A stretch of 64,000 bases of DNA from Flavivirga aquatica (GTDB taxonomy: Bacteria; Bacteroidota; Bacteroidia; Flavobacteriales; Flavobacteriaceae): contig NZ_MDJD01000034.1 of assembly GCF_001747085.1 (NCBI RefSeq), positions 620,001 through 684,000 on the forward strand. Direction: 5' to 3'. The notes beneath the pieces are model-generated. The model was not told where the DNA came from. It saw nothing but the letters and a program-made list of their open reading frames with translations, and did no database searches. Of the stretch, positions 1 to 7,658 are shown in pieces. A program made the position numbers and the translations under genes. Each line of letters starts with the position of its first letter. The first letter of the stretch is position 1.

Positions 1-965
1 ACTAACCGTTCCTCGTATAAAATACCTATATCTATCTTAGAATAATCTTTAGTTTTAGCATTTCTTATAATAATATCAAAAAAACATTTACCATTTTCTG
101 GTATTTTAAAATAAGATTCATATTTACTGCCATCAATAATAGATGTATTAGCAATATAATTTAAAGATGTTATGTATGATATATATATAAGCTCACGAGT
201 ATTTTCACGCTCATAATCATTATAAGAATGACCAGCTTCAAATAAAATTGTTGGTACATTTTCGCTCTGAAACGTATCTCCTACGCAGTTTAAATTAAAC
301 GCATCATCATATACCCCTACTTGATTAGGTATAATAGACTGCAAAGCATCGTTCATTACCCCAATAACCTCCATAGCCACCTTTCTAGTAGGCGTTATTG
401 TACAATCCTTATCCTGAGCAGGTGCCAAAAATGATACTGTAGCAATTTTTCTCGTATTTCCTGCGCTAAAAATAGTACGTTGTCCGTGTAAATTATAACA
501 AAAATGAGGTTTAAAACTTTCAAAAACAGTTCTTAAAACCTTGCTTTCTGGTTGAGATAAATTTTGCGCGTCCCTATTTAAATCAACTTTATTAGCATTT
601 ATACGTGTATAAGCCTGTGCTCCATCTGGGTTTAATATAGGTATAATATAAAGCGTACAACTGCTTAATATATCTTTTGTCTCTGTACTTTTATCTAAAA
701 GTGTATTTAAGAGATCAAACAAAGCCTTGGTAGTTGTAGATTCATTTCCATGCATTTGAGACCATATTAAAATTCTTTTATCTCCGTTTCCAATTTTTAG
801 TCCATAAATAGAATCTTTTAAAACAGATTTTCCTATAGTTTCTATCGTAAGGTGTTTACTTAAATTATTTAATAATGGTTTTATATGCTTATTAGTTATA
901 TAACGATGAAATAAGCTAGTCTCTTTATGTTTTAAAAAAAGGGATTTTAATTCTTCTATTTGCAT
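1..965 (-). CDS. M14-family zinc carboxypeptidase, 3' end cut by window edge
   Basis: About 321 codons are readable from an ATG at 965 to the left edge, without a stop. The residues of an M14 carboxypeptidase are visible: HGNES (H72 and E75, zinc ligands), then NPDGAQ, a third zinc-binding His in NLHGQR, and a likely catalytic Glu in LFEAGHS. It should hydrolyse C-terminal residues from peptides. No signal peptide is seen, so a cytoplasmic location is likely. The start is preceded by a perfect inverted repeat at 983-998, so it may be controlled by the divergent XRE regulator at 1638. The family call is firm; the substrate is unknown. Confidence 0.85.
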   Translation of the reverse strand, partial: MQIEELKSLFLKHKETSLFHRYITNKHIKPLLNNLSKHLTIETIGKSVLKDSIYGLKIGNGDKRILIWSQMHGNESTTTKALFDLLNTLLDKSTETKDILSSCTLYIIPILNPDGAQAYTRINANKVDLNRDAQNLSQPESKVLRTVFESFKPHFCYNLHGQRTIFSAGNTRKIATVSFLAPAQDKDCTITPTRKVAMEVIGVMNDALQSIIPNQVGVYDDAFNLNCVGDTFQSENVPTILFEAGHSYNDYERENTRELIYISYITSLNYIANTSIIDGSKYESYFKIPENGKCFFDIIIRNAKTKDYSKIDIGILYEERL

Positions 966-982
966 TGTTTTTTTATTATATA

Positions 983-1646
983 GTTTACATTTGTAAACAA
1001 TTAAAAAATCCATACGTAAGTAGCTATTTTTATAAGAATATCTTAAGGAAAGATTTTATAAGTGTACTTAGTTAGCAAACATACGATATTTAGTCTAAAA
1101 AGTAGCTATGTATAGTCAAATAAGTGTTGTGTAAAAGTATTTAAAAGCTTGTAGTAGTTATAAAAGAGACTATAAAGCTATATGCTTTTAAAATAAATTA
1201 AAGGTTGTTGACAAACTGTTACATATGTAAACAATATGTATAATATACAAGTTACTTCTTTACAGTACTCTAAAGAAATTAATCACGATTTCGGAGCCTG
1301 TTTTAATAACTGTCTTTCTAATTTCTTATAGTATCTGAAATATTTATGGAAAAACATCTTATGTTTACAACGGTAATAAGCTTATTGTTTACATTAAAAA
1401 TACCTAACAATAGATTTAATCTATCATTCTTTATCAAAATTCAATAAATTATAAATTTAATATATAAATAACTATAAACTAATTAATTATGTGTTATTAA
1501 TTAAAGTGTTTATTTGATTAAAAATAGTATAAACGACTATAATTTACTTTAAATAACTCTATATATACAGCATGTGATTAGTTTTTATTCAATTTATTGC
1601 CTAAGTTTACAATTCACAACAATAACACTTGTTTACAATGTTAAAC
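983..1646. promoter_or_regulatory. Intergenic array of TGTTTACA / TGTAAACA operator-like sites
   Basis: This gene-poor stretch holds a perfect inverted repeat GTTTACA-TT-TGTAAAC at 983-998, a near-palindrome at 1218-1232, direct TGTTTACA copies at 1362-1369 and 1386-1393, GTTTACA at 1605-1611, and a near-palindrome at 1631-1646 that covers the ATG of the XRE gene. Sites therefore lie close to both divergent starts. I infer autoregulation by the XRE protein and control of the carboxypeptidase. Otherwise the region is very AT-rich and no further gene is seen in it. Confidence 0.5.
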
Positions 1647-2033
1647 ATTGACGATTTTACTAAAAGACTGCAAAAAGTAATGGATTACTATGAGGAATCA
1701 GCTTCTTCTTTTGCTGAAAAAATTGGTGTACAACGCTCAAGTATTTCTCATATCTTATCAGGAAGAAACAAACCTAGTTTAGACTTTGTTTTAAAAATAC
1801 TTTCAACATATCCAGATGTTAACCTCTATTGGCTTTTTAATGGTAAAGGAGAATTTCCTTCTAAGCAAAAATCTCTTGAAAAAGATAAAATAAAAGAAGA
1901 AACAAAACAGGAATTGCAACTTCCTTTCCCTGTCATGAATGAAAAAATAAATACTAAAATTAAAAATAACAAAACTATCGAACAGATCGTTATTTTTTAT
2001 TCTGACGGAAGTTTTAAAAATTATCAGAATTAA
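1638..2033 (+). CDS. XRE-family helix-turn-helix regulator (small)
   Basis: This 131-aa protein has an N-terminal HTH of the XRE/Cro type: roughly residues 20-45 read ASSFAEKIGVQRSSISHILS, followed by GRNKPSLDFVLKIL. It then has a YWLFNGKGEFP segment often seen in flavobacterial members and a charged, Lys-rich C-terminal tail. I chose the ATG at 1638. An upstream in-frame TTG at 1629 would put the start inside a TGTTTACA repeat. The gene is divergent from the M14 gene and is preceded by several palindromic sites, so autoregulation is plausible. The DNA-binding role is well supported; its targets are inferred. Confidence 0.85.
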   Translation: MLNIDDFTKRLQKVMDYYEESASSFAEKIGVQRSSISHILSGRNKPSLDFVLKILSTYPDVNLYWLFNGKGEFPSKQKSLEKDKIKEETKQELQLPFPVMNEKINTKIKNNKTIEQIVIFYSDGSFKNYQN

Positions 2034-2046
2034 TTATATTCTTTAG

Positions 2047-2054
2047 TAGCTTTG
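2047..2054 (+). promoter_or_regulatory. Bacteroidota -7 promoter element (TAGCTTTG)
   Basis: TAGCTTTG matches the Bacteroidota TAnnTTTG element 19 bases before the ATG at 2073. The in-frame TTG at 2052-2054 lies inside this element, which argues against it being a start codon. Confidence 0.4.
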
Positions 2055-2072
2055 TCGTTTAATAATGTATTT

Positions 2073-2441
2073 ATGAAACTTATATATTTATTACCCTTTT
2101 TAGTTTTTTTTAATTGTTACGAAATAACTCGTAATTGTAAAGATTATAAAACAGGAAACTTTTATAGTGAAGTAACTATAAATGACCAATTATTTAAAAC
2201 AACTTTTAAACGAAGTGAAAAATTACAAATTGAAACCTATAATAATAAAATAGATTCATCTCAATTAAGATGGATAAATGATTGTGAAGTTATTTTTAAA
2301 ACGATTAACCCTAAAAATATGGCAGAACAAAAAGATATTCATTTGAAAATACTAACCACAACAGATTCTTCATACTCTTATGAATATTCATATATAGGCG
2401 AAATAAAAAAACAAAAGGGAATTGCTTATAAAATCAAATAA
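2073..2441 (+). CDS. Small flavobacterial lipoprotein, unknown function
   Basis: This 122-aa protein starts MKLIYLLPFLVFFNC, a short signal peptide ending in a lipobox-type Cys at residue 15. The mature part is small, polar and probably beta-rich, with SQLRWINDCEVIFK and a KKQKGIAYKIK end. From memory, relatives in flavobacterial genomes are sometimes labelled DNA topoisomerase IV; nothing in a 122-residue lipoprotein supports that. The start is the ATG at 2073, downstream of a TAGCTTTG promoter element. Its role is unknown, and it is probably periplasm-facing. Confidence 0.7.
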   Translation: MKLIYLLPFLVFFNCYEITRNCKDYKTGNFYSEVTINDQLFKTTFKRSEKLQIETYNNKIDSSQLRWINDCEVIFKTINPKNMAEQKDIHLKILTTTDSSYSYEYSYIGEIKKQKGIAYKIK

Positions 2442-2456
2442 TTATATAAACACACA

Positions 2457-2960
2457 CTACTTGGCAAGAGGATATAAGAAATATTCTTTTAATTTAAATT
2501 TCAATTCTTTATTTTCTGTTATTTCATAAGTTAAAAAAATCTCTCCCCAGAATTCACCATCAGAGAAATCTGCTATAATCCATTTATGATTTAACATTTT
2601 CACAGTATTAATCAGCATTTTTCTACCTTCACTAGAAGCATAAGGGATCATTGGATGTTCGCCTTTAATTTCATTTAACTTATAAAGTTCATCTTTTATA
2701 AAAGGCATCAGCTCATCAATTTTATAACCATCTTTTTCAAAATAACTAATGGCATCTTCATTTCTATTTAAATTAAAATGAGAAACTTCTAATATATCAT
2801 CTTGTAATACTTCTACAGAATCTTTATATTTTTTTAATTGGACTTTATATCCTACCAATTTATTATCCATATCTTCAAATACTCTCTTCGCATTCACATA
2901 CTGGAATAAAACCAACAATATTGAAAACACAAATAAGTACATAAAAATTCTTTGCTTCAT
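2457..2960 (-). CDS. Membrane-anchored protein of unknown function
   Basis: This 167-aa protein has one N-terminal membrane segment (about residues 5-23). A coiled-coil-like stretch follows (residues 27-60, rich in Lys, Asp and Val), then a globular domain with EGRKMLINTVKMLNHKWIIADF. It lies 11 bases downstream of the MBL hydrolase gene on the same strand, so the two are probably one transcript. Conserved gene order is expected in Flavobacteriaceae, but I cannot assign a function. An anchored, extracytoplasmic domain is likely. Confidence 0.7.
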   Translation of the reverse strand: MKQRIFMYLFVFSILLVLFQYVNAKRVFEDMDNKLVGYKVQLKKYKDSVEVLQDDILEVSHFNLNRNEDAISYFEKDGYKIDELMPFIKDELYKLNEIKGEHPMIPYASSEGRKMLINTVKMLNHKWIIADFSDGEFWGEIFLTYEITENKELKFKLKEYFLYPLAK

Positions 2961-2971
2961 TTTTTTTTAAT

Positions 2972-3733
2972 TTATACTATTATCTGTAAACCATCGTAGG
3001 CCAAAAATACATTTTTTGGTAACATTTTCTCTACTTCTTCATGAAATCCTAATAAATGGCTAATATGTGTTAGGTAAGCCATATCTGGATTTACTTTGTT
3101 AATAAACTGTAATGCTTCTTCTAAATTAAAATGCGAACGATGTTCTTTCATTCGTAATGCATTAACAACCAACACCTTAACACCTTTTAGTTTTTCTACC
3201 TCTTTCTTTTTAACAGTTTTCATATCTGTTAAATATGCAAAATCATTGAACCTAAACCCAAAAACTTGCAATTCATCATGTAATCCCTTTATTGGAATAA
3301 CTTCCATGTTATTTAACTTAAAAGGTTTATTCTTTATTATATTCTCAATTACTGTTGGAGCTCCAGGATATTTATTCTCGGTCGCAAAAACATAATCAAA
3401 TCTTTTATGTAATGATTTTAAAACACGTTTATGTGCGTAAATGGAAATGTCACCCTGTTTAAAATAGAAAGGTCTTATATCATCTAACCCTAAAACATGG
3501 TCTGAATGTTCATGAGTAAACAAAATACCGTTGATTTTCTCACATTTAGCTCTTAGCATTTGGTATCTAAAATCTGGTCCACAATCAATTACATAAGTAT
3601 AATCTTTCCATTCTACCAGAATAGAAACACGTAATCGTTTATCTCTAAAATCTTTACTTAAACAAACAGGATGATTACTTCCTATAACCGGAATACCTTG
3701 AGATGTGCCTGTACCAAGAAAAGTAACTTTCAA
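2972..3733 (-). CDS. MBL-fold metal-dependent hydrolase (PhnP-like)
   Basis: The metallo-beta-lactamase signature is clear: FLGTGTSQGIP at the N-terminus, HEHSDHVLG (HxHxDH metal site), a late metal-binding TDMK, and LTHISH near the C-terminus. This resembles the PhnP-like phosphodiesterase branch and is about 253 aa with this start. An ATG at 3805 would add 24 residues without family resemblance, and that extension overlaps the plus-strand promoter of the next gene. I therefore prefer the TTG at 3733, giving the usual (M)KVTFLGTG start. It is probably cotranscribed with the membrane protein at 2457. The substrate is unknown. Confidence 0.8.
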   Translation of the reverse strand: MKVTFLGTGTSQGIPVIGSNHPVCLSKDFRDKRLRVSILVEWKDYTYVIDCGPDFRYQMLRAKCEKINGILFTHEHSDHVLGLDDIRPFYFKQGDISIYAHKRVLKSLHKRFDYVFATENKYPGAPTVIENIIKNKPFKLNNMEVIPIKGLHDELQVFGFRFNDFAYLTDMKTVKKKEVEKLKGVKVLVVNALRMKEHRSHFNLEEALQFINKVNPDMAYLTHISHLLGFHEEVEKMLPKNVFLAYDGLQIIV

Positions 3734-3769
3734 TAGCCTTAATTTTTCAACAAAAATAAGCTTATTTTT

Positions 3770-3798
3770 TTGTTTACTATACTTATTTAATACCTTTG
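3770..3798 (+). promoter_or_regulatory. Promoter (TTG - 18 - TACCTTTG)
   Basis: A TTG (-33) and TACCTTTG (-7), spaced 18 bases, match the Bacteroidota housekeeping promoter. The -7 element ends 28 bases before the ATG at 3827. Confidence 0.5.
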
Positions 3799-3826
3799 TA
3801 AACATAAGACATAACCTATTATTAGT

Positions 3827-5290
3827 ATGAATATTACCATTAAAGGTGACAAAAAATTTGATGATATCCCATCATTAAAATCTAAAGCGCTTCGTATAAA
3901 CTTAAACGAGAATATTTACGGAACGTTTGCTGAAATTGGTGCAGGCCAAGAAACTTGTAGACATTTTTTTAGAGCTGGTGGTGCTTCTGGTACAATTGCC
4001 AAGGCAATGTCAGCGTACGACAAAGACTTTAGTGATGCCATTTATGGAACAGAAGATGATGGACGCTATGTAACTGAAGCTCGTTTACGAAAAATGCTTA
4101 TTCATGAAATGAACCTCATGGAGAATAGGTTAACACGTGAAAAAAACCCAAATAAAATATTTTTCACCTACGCCAATACTGTTGCTACTATTGATTTTGC
4201 AAAACAGTTTAAAGGTCATGGATGGGTTGGAATAAAATATCAAGTAGAAGCAACAGGCGATTATAATGAAATTATTTTACACGTACGCTTCAAAGAAACC
4301 GATGCTCGTTTACAACAAGAAACACTAGGTGCTTTAGGTACCAATTTAATTTACGGTGCTTTTTATAAATATAATAAACCTAAAAAACTATTAAGGTATC
4401 TATACGATCACTTAGATAATGATCAAATAGAAATTGATACTATAAATTTTTCTGGTCCAGTTTTTAAAAATGTAGACAACAGATTAATGAGTTTACAATT
4501 GGTTAAAAACGGTATGACAGATGCTGTAATATTTGGTCCAGATGGCACCAATATATTACCTGCAAAGTTTCTTTACAAAAAAAACATTCTAGCGCTTCGC
4601 GGTAGCTTTAGACCTGTTACCAAAGTAAACATGGCTATGTATGAGAAATCATATGACATGTTTATAAAAGAAAACAAGGTAGACCCAGATAAAACTGTTG
4701 TTGTATTTGAAATAACATTATCTAACCTAAGAGCAGAGGGCGAAATTGATGAACAAGATTTTATAGATAGAGCTGATTTATTATGTTCCCTTGGACATTC
4801 AGTAATGATATCTAACTACCAAGAATATTATAAGGTTGTTGAATATTTCTCCAATTACACTAAAGCCAGAATGGGATTAGCTATGGGAGTTAGCAATCTG
4901 GTAGATATTTTTGACGAAAAATATTATCGCCACATAAGTGGAGGTATTTTAGAAGCTTTTGGGAAATTATTCTTCAAAGATTTAAAAGTATACTTATACC
5001 CTATGCTTGATCCTAAAACTGGAGAATTAATCACAAGCGAGAATTTAAAAGTTTATCCGCGTATGAAAGAGTTATATAAATTCTTTAAATATAACGGAAA
5101 AGTAATTGATATTGAAGATTACGATAAAAGCATCATGAACATCTTCTCAAGAGAAATATTAAATATGATTTCTAACGGAGACCACGGTTGGGAAGAAATG
5201 GTACCTGAAGGAACCTCAGATTTAATTAAAGATTATCGTTTATTTGGATATACCAGAAAACCATTAACTTTAAGCAGAAATAAAAAATAA
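3827..5290 (+). CDS. Conserved 487-aa protein of unknown function
   Basis: This large soluble protein has highly conserved-looking blocks such as GTFAEIGAGQETCRHFFRAG (about residues 33-52), KAMSAYDKDFSDAIYG and FTYANTVATIDFAKQFKGHG. It has no signal peptide or membrane span. From memory, Bacteroidota relatives are often auto-named nicotinate-nucleotide adenylyltransferase. The short HxGH nucleotidyltransferase motif of NadD is absent here, so I do not follow that name. It has its own promoter and ends at a strong bidirectional terminator, so it is monocistronic. Its function is unknown; it looks cytoplasmic and metabolic. Confidence 0.75.
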   Translation: MNITIKGDKKFDDIPSLKSKALRINLNENIYGTFAEIGAGQETCRHFFRAGGASGTIAKAMSAYDKDFSDAIYGTEDDGRYVTEARLRKMLIHEMNLMENRLTREKNPNKIFFTYANTVATIDFAKQFKGHGWVGIKYQVEATGDYNEIILHVRFKETDARLQQETLGALGTNLIYGAFYKYNKPKKLLRYLYDHLDNDQIEIDTINFSGPVFKNVDNRLMSLQLVKNGMTDAVIFGPDGTNILPAKFLYKKNILALRGSFRPVTKVNMAMYEKSYDMFIKENKVDPDKTVVVFEITLSNLRAEGEIDEQDFIDRADLLCSLGHSVMISNYQEYYKVVEYFSNYTKARMGLAMGVSNLVDIFDEKYYRHISGGILEAFGKLFFKDLKVYLYPMLDPKTGELITSENLKVYPRMKELYKFFKYNGKVIDIEDYDKSIMNIFSREILNMISNGDHGWEEMVPEGTSDLIKDYRLFGYTRKPLTLSRNKK

Positions 5291-5310
5291 ACACATAAAA
5301 TTTTACATAA

Positions 5311-5346
5311 AAAAGAGGCTATTTACAACACAATAGCCTCTTTTTT
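5311..5346. terminator. Bidirectional rho-independent terminator
   Basis: A 12-bp perfect stem AAAAGAGGCTAT / ATAGCCTCTTTT with a 10-base loop is flanked by A and T runs. It sits between the convergent 487-aa gene and bcp and can serve both. Confidence 0.85.
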
Positions 5347-5349
5347 TTA

Positions 5350-5802
5350 TTATTCTAATATCTGAGCAGCATGATCTTTTGTTTTTACTTTATCAATTAC
5401 ACGTATAACGATACCATTTTCATCTATTAAAAAAGTCTTTCTGTGAATACCATCATACTCTCTACCCATAAACTTTTTTAATCCCCATACACCAAAAGCA
5501 TTAATTACCCTTTTATCTTCATCTGCTAAAAGAGGAAAAGGGAATTCATATTTCTTTTTAAAATTAGCCTGCTTTTTCTCTGAGTCTGCACTTACACCCA
5601 ACAGCTCATACCCTTCAGATTGTAAGATTTCATAATTATCTCTTAAATTACAAGCTTCTGTAGTACAGCCAGGTGTATTTGCTTTAGGATAAAAAAACAC
5701 CACTAGCTTCTTACCTTTATAATCACTTAAAGAAATAATATTCCCTTGTTCATCTTTAGAAGAAAAATTAGGCACAGCATCGCCTTGTTTTAATGTATTC
5801 AT
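5350..5802 (-). CDS. bcp: Thioredoxin-dependent thiol peroxidase (Bcp/PrxQ)
   Basis: This 150-aa peroxiredoxin reduces H2O2 and organic peroxides using thioredoxin. The signature NTPGCTTEAC places the peroxidatic Cys at residue 46 and the resolving Cys at 51, the alpha-helical pattern of the Bcp/PrxQ class. FFYPK before it and the KTFLIDENG strand near the C-terminus complete the thioredoxin fold. Its length is typical. It is convergent with the 487-aa gene, divergent from nth, and cytoplasmic. Confidence 0.92.
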   Translation of the reverse strand: MNTLKQGDAVPNFSSKDEQGNIISLSDYKGKKLVVFFYPKANTPGCTTEACNLRDNYEILQSEGYELLGVSADSEKKQANFKKKYEFPFPLLADEDKRVINAFGVWGLKKFMGREYDGIHRKTFLIDENGIVIRVIDKVKTKDHAAQILE

Positions 5803-5899
5803 TTGTTTATTTTATTTTAAAAGTTAATCAAATGTAATTTGCGTAATAAATAATCTTATAGTCCTTAAAAAAATATTAGCTATGCTCATTTCATAATCT

Positions 5900-5907
5900 T
5901 AACTTTG
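5900..5907 (+). promoter_or_regulatory. Bacteroidota -7 promoter element (TAACTTTG) of nth
   Basis: TAACTTTG lies 24 bases before the nth ATG at 5932. An in-frame TTG at 5905-5907 is part of this element, which supports the ATG as the true start. Confidence 0.45.
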
Positions 5908-5931
5908 ATTTTTCCACCAAAAGTACAATTT

Positions 5932-6591
5932 ATGACTAAAACAGAGAAAGTTAATTTTGTTATAAACACCTTAAAAGAACTTTACCCTACTATCCCTATT
6001 CCATTAGATCACAAAGACCCATACACATTACTCGTCGCTGTACTATTATCTGCTCAATGTACAGATGTTCGTGTAAACAAAATTACACCTTTGCTTTTTG
6101 CTAAAGCTGATAACCCGTATGATATGGTAAAATTATCTGTCGAAGAAATAAAAGAAATTATAAGGCCTTGTGGTTTATCACCTATGAAAAGCAAGGGAAT
6201 TTATGGGCTATCTAAAATACTTATTGAAAAGCACAACGGTGAAGTTCCTCAAAGTTTTGAATTATTAGAAGAACTACCAGCTGTAGGACATAAAACTGCT
6301 AGTGTTGTTATGTCTCAAGCTTTTGGGGTTCCTGCATTCCCTGTAGATACTCATATACACAGATTAATGTATCGATGGAATTTAAGTAATGGAAAAAATG
6401 TAACTCAAACAGAAAAGGATGCTAAACGATTATTTCCTAAATATTTATGGAATGATTTACATCTACAAATTATTTGGTATGGAAGGGAGTATTCTCCTGC
6501 TCGAAGCTGGGACTTAAATAAAGATATTATTACACGAACTATTGGCAGACAAACCATAATTAATGAATATAAAAAACAAAAAAAGTCCTAA
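5932..6591 (+). CDS. nth: Endonuclease III-family DNA glycosylase lacking the 4Fe-4S ligands
   Basis: This 219-aa base-excision repair enzyme acts on oxidised pyrimidines. The helix-hairpin-helix with catalytic Lys is seen in LEELPAVGHKTASVVM, followed by PVDTHIHR carrying the catalytic Asp. The usual C-terminal Cys-X6-Cys-X2-Cys-X5-Cys cluster loop is missing: the end reads GREYSPARSWDLNKDIITRT with no Cys. Another region, LLSAQCTDVRVNK, matches the family well. I chose ATG 5932 because an upstream TTG lies inside the promoter element. The stop codon overlaps the stem of the terminator. Confidence 0.88.
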   Translation: MTKTEKVNFVINTLKELYPTIPIPLDHKDPYTLLVAVLLSAQCTDVRVNKITPLLFAKADNPYDMVKLSVEEIKEIIRPCGLSPMKSKGIYGLSKILIEKHNGEVPQSFELLEELPAVGHKTASVVMSQAFGVPAFPVDTHIHRLMYRWNLSNGKNVTQTEKDAKRLFPKYLWNDLHLQIIWYGREYSPARSWDLNKDIITRTIGRQTIINEYKKQKKS

Positions 6592-6612
6592 TAAAATTTA
6601 TTAGGACTTTTT
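6581..6612. terminator. Rho-independent terminator overlapping the nth stop
   Basis: A stem AAAAGTCCTAATAAA / TTTATTAGGACTTTT is followed by T residues. It lies between nth (plus) and the 49-aa gene (minus), so it probably works in both directions. Confidence 0.8.
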
Positions 6613-6618
6613 AGAAAC

Positions 6619-6768
6619 TTAATTTAGAAGCGCTTCAAACTTCATTTTATTACAATTAATAACACTTAAAGCCTTAGAATAATTTAGAAGAAATTTAACC
6701 GTTTCTTCTTTCGGTTCTAGATCTTTCACTTTTTTATTGGATTTTTTTTCGGAGTAAATTTTTGCCAT
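6619..6768 (-). CDS. 49-aa small protein downstream of the ECF sigma gene
   Basis: An ATG at 6768 opens a 49-codon frame that starts MAKIYSEKKSNKKVKD and contains EETVKFLLNYSKALSV. It has a basic N-terminus and an amphipathic helical C-terminal half. It starts 60 bases after the end of the sigma-factor gene on the same strand and ends right at the nth terminator, so it completes a two-gene unit. I recall similar short proteins at this place in other Flavobacteriaceae, which supports it being real, but I cannot run a search. It is cytoplasmic and of unknown function. Confidence 0.65.
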   Translation of the reverse strand: MAKIYSEKKSNKKVKDLEPKEETVKFLLNYSKALSVINCNKMKFEALLN

Positions 6769-6828
6769 ATTTTATTACGTTATAATTTAGTATTAATTCA
6801 ATAACGCAGCAAAAATAGCTTTATTGCA

Positions 6829-7413
6829 CTAGTTTGTTAAAACAATATTATGTTTATCAATTATCTTTCTTAAATTAATTAACGCATAACGCATTCTTCC
6901 CAAAGCCGTATTAATACTAACTCCAGTTCTATCTGATATCTCTTTAAAACTCATATCATTATAAATACGCATTAACAAAACTTCTTTTTGATCTTCTGGT
7001 AACTCATCTACCAAACGTCTTACATCATTTTCGACTTGTTCCTTAATAATGCTTTTTTCTGCATTTAAACTATCATCACTTAATACTGAGAAAATACTAA
7101 ACTCTCCAGCATTATCAAACTTAGGCATTCTATTGTTTTTCCTAAAGTAATCAATAACTAAGTTATGAGAAATACGCATAACCCATGGTAAAAATTTACC
7201 TTCCTCATTATAACTACCACGCTTAAGCGTACGTATAACTTTAATAAAGGTGTCCTGAAAAATATCTTCAGCGACATCTCTATCGTAAACTTTAGAATAA
7301 ATAAAACTGTAAACTTTTTGTTTGTGCCTAACTATAAGTGTCTCTAAGGCACTCTCTTCACCTTTTATATAACTACTAACTAATGTAGCATCTGAAATAA
7401 TATCATATTGCAT
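6829..7413 (-). CDS. ECF-type RNA polymerase sigma factor
   Basis: This 194-aa sigma-70-family protein has two regions. Region 2 lies about residues 24-95, with AEDIFQDTFIKVIRTL and FLPWVMRISHNLVIDYFRK. Region 4 is near residues 135-190, with LPEDQKEVLLMRIYNDMSFKEI and NTALGRMRYALINLRK. It lacks regions 1 and 3, as ECF factors do. No anti-sigma gene adjoins; instead a 49-aa protein follows. It is divergent from uvrA. The factor should direct RNA polymerase to a small regulon, but the target promoters cannot be told from this window. Confidence 0.92.
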   Translation of the reverse strand: MQYDIISDATLVSSYIKGEESALETLIVRHKQKVYSFIYSKVYDRDVAEDIFQDTFIKVIRTLKRGSYNEEGKFLPWVMRISHNLVIDYFRKNNRMPKFDNAGEFSIFSVLSDDSLNAEKSIIKEQVENDVRRLVDELPEDQKEVLLMRIYNDMSFKEISDRTGVSINTALGRMRYALINLRKIIDKHNIVLTN

Positions 7414-7626
7414 AATAATTACTTTTAACGCGCAGAAGTATACTTCCTTGCTTTGTTGGGGGTTAAATGTTTAAAAGTAATGTTATGCTATAGGCTCTAA
7501 TTATTTAATGTATTGTTATTTAATAGTTCAAATATAACAACAAACGTTCCTAAAAAACAACAACAAGTACGATTTTTTAACATTTTATTCACTTAAAATG
7601 TGTTTCTTAAGCTCAATTACTTATAG

Positions 7627-7634
7627 TATCTTTG
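7627..7634 (+). promoter_or_regulatory. -7 promoter element (TATCTTTG) of uvrA
   Basis: TATCTTTG fits the Bacteroidota TAnnTTTG element and ends 24 bases before the uvrA ATG. No clear TTG -33 element is seen. Confidence 0.45.
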
Positions 7635-7658
7635 CTAAATTATTCTTTTTAAAAGCCT

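Noticed and set aside
983-1646. A replication origin, because of the repeated 7-8-base boxes
   Set aside because: The boxes are TGTTTACA, not TTATCCACA-type DnaA boxes. There is no dnaA or dnaN nearby, and the sites are arranged around the XRE gene and its neighbour.
2073-2441. DNA topoisomerase IV fragment
   Set aside because: The product is a 122-aa lipoprotein with no topoisomerase motif. The name seems to be carried over in databases.
3827-5290. Nicotinate-nucleotide adenylyltransferase (NadD)
   Set aside because: The GxFxPxHxGH-type nucleotidyltransferase motif is missing and the protein is more than twice the usual length.
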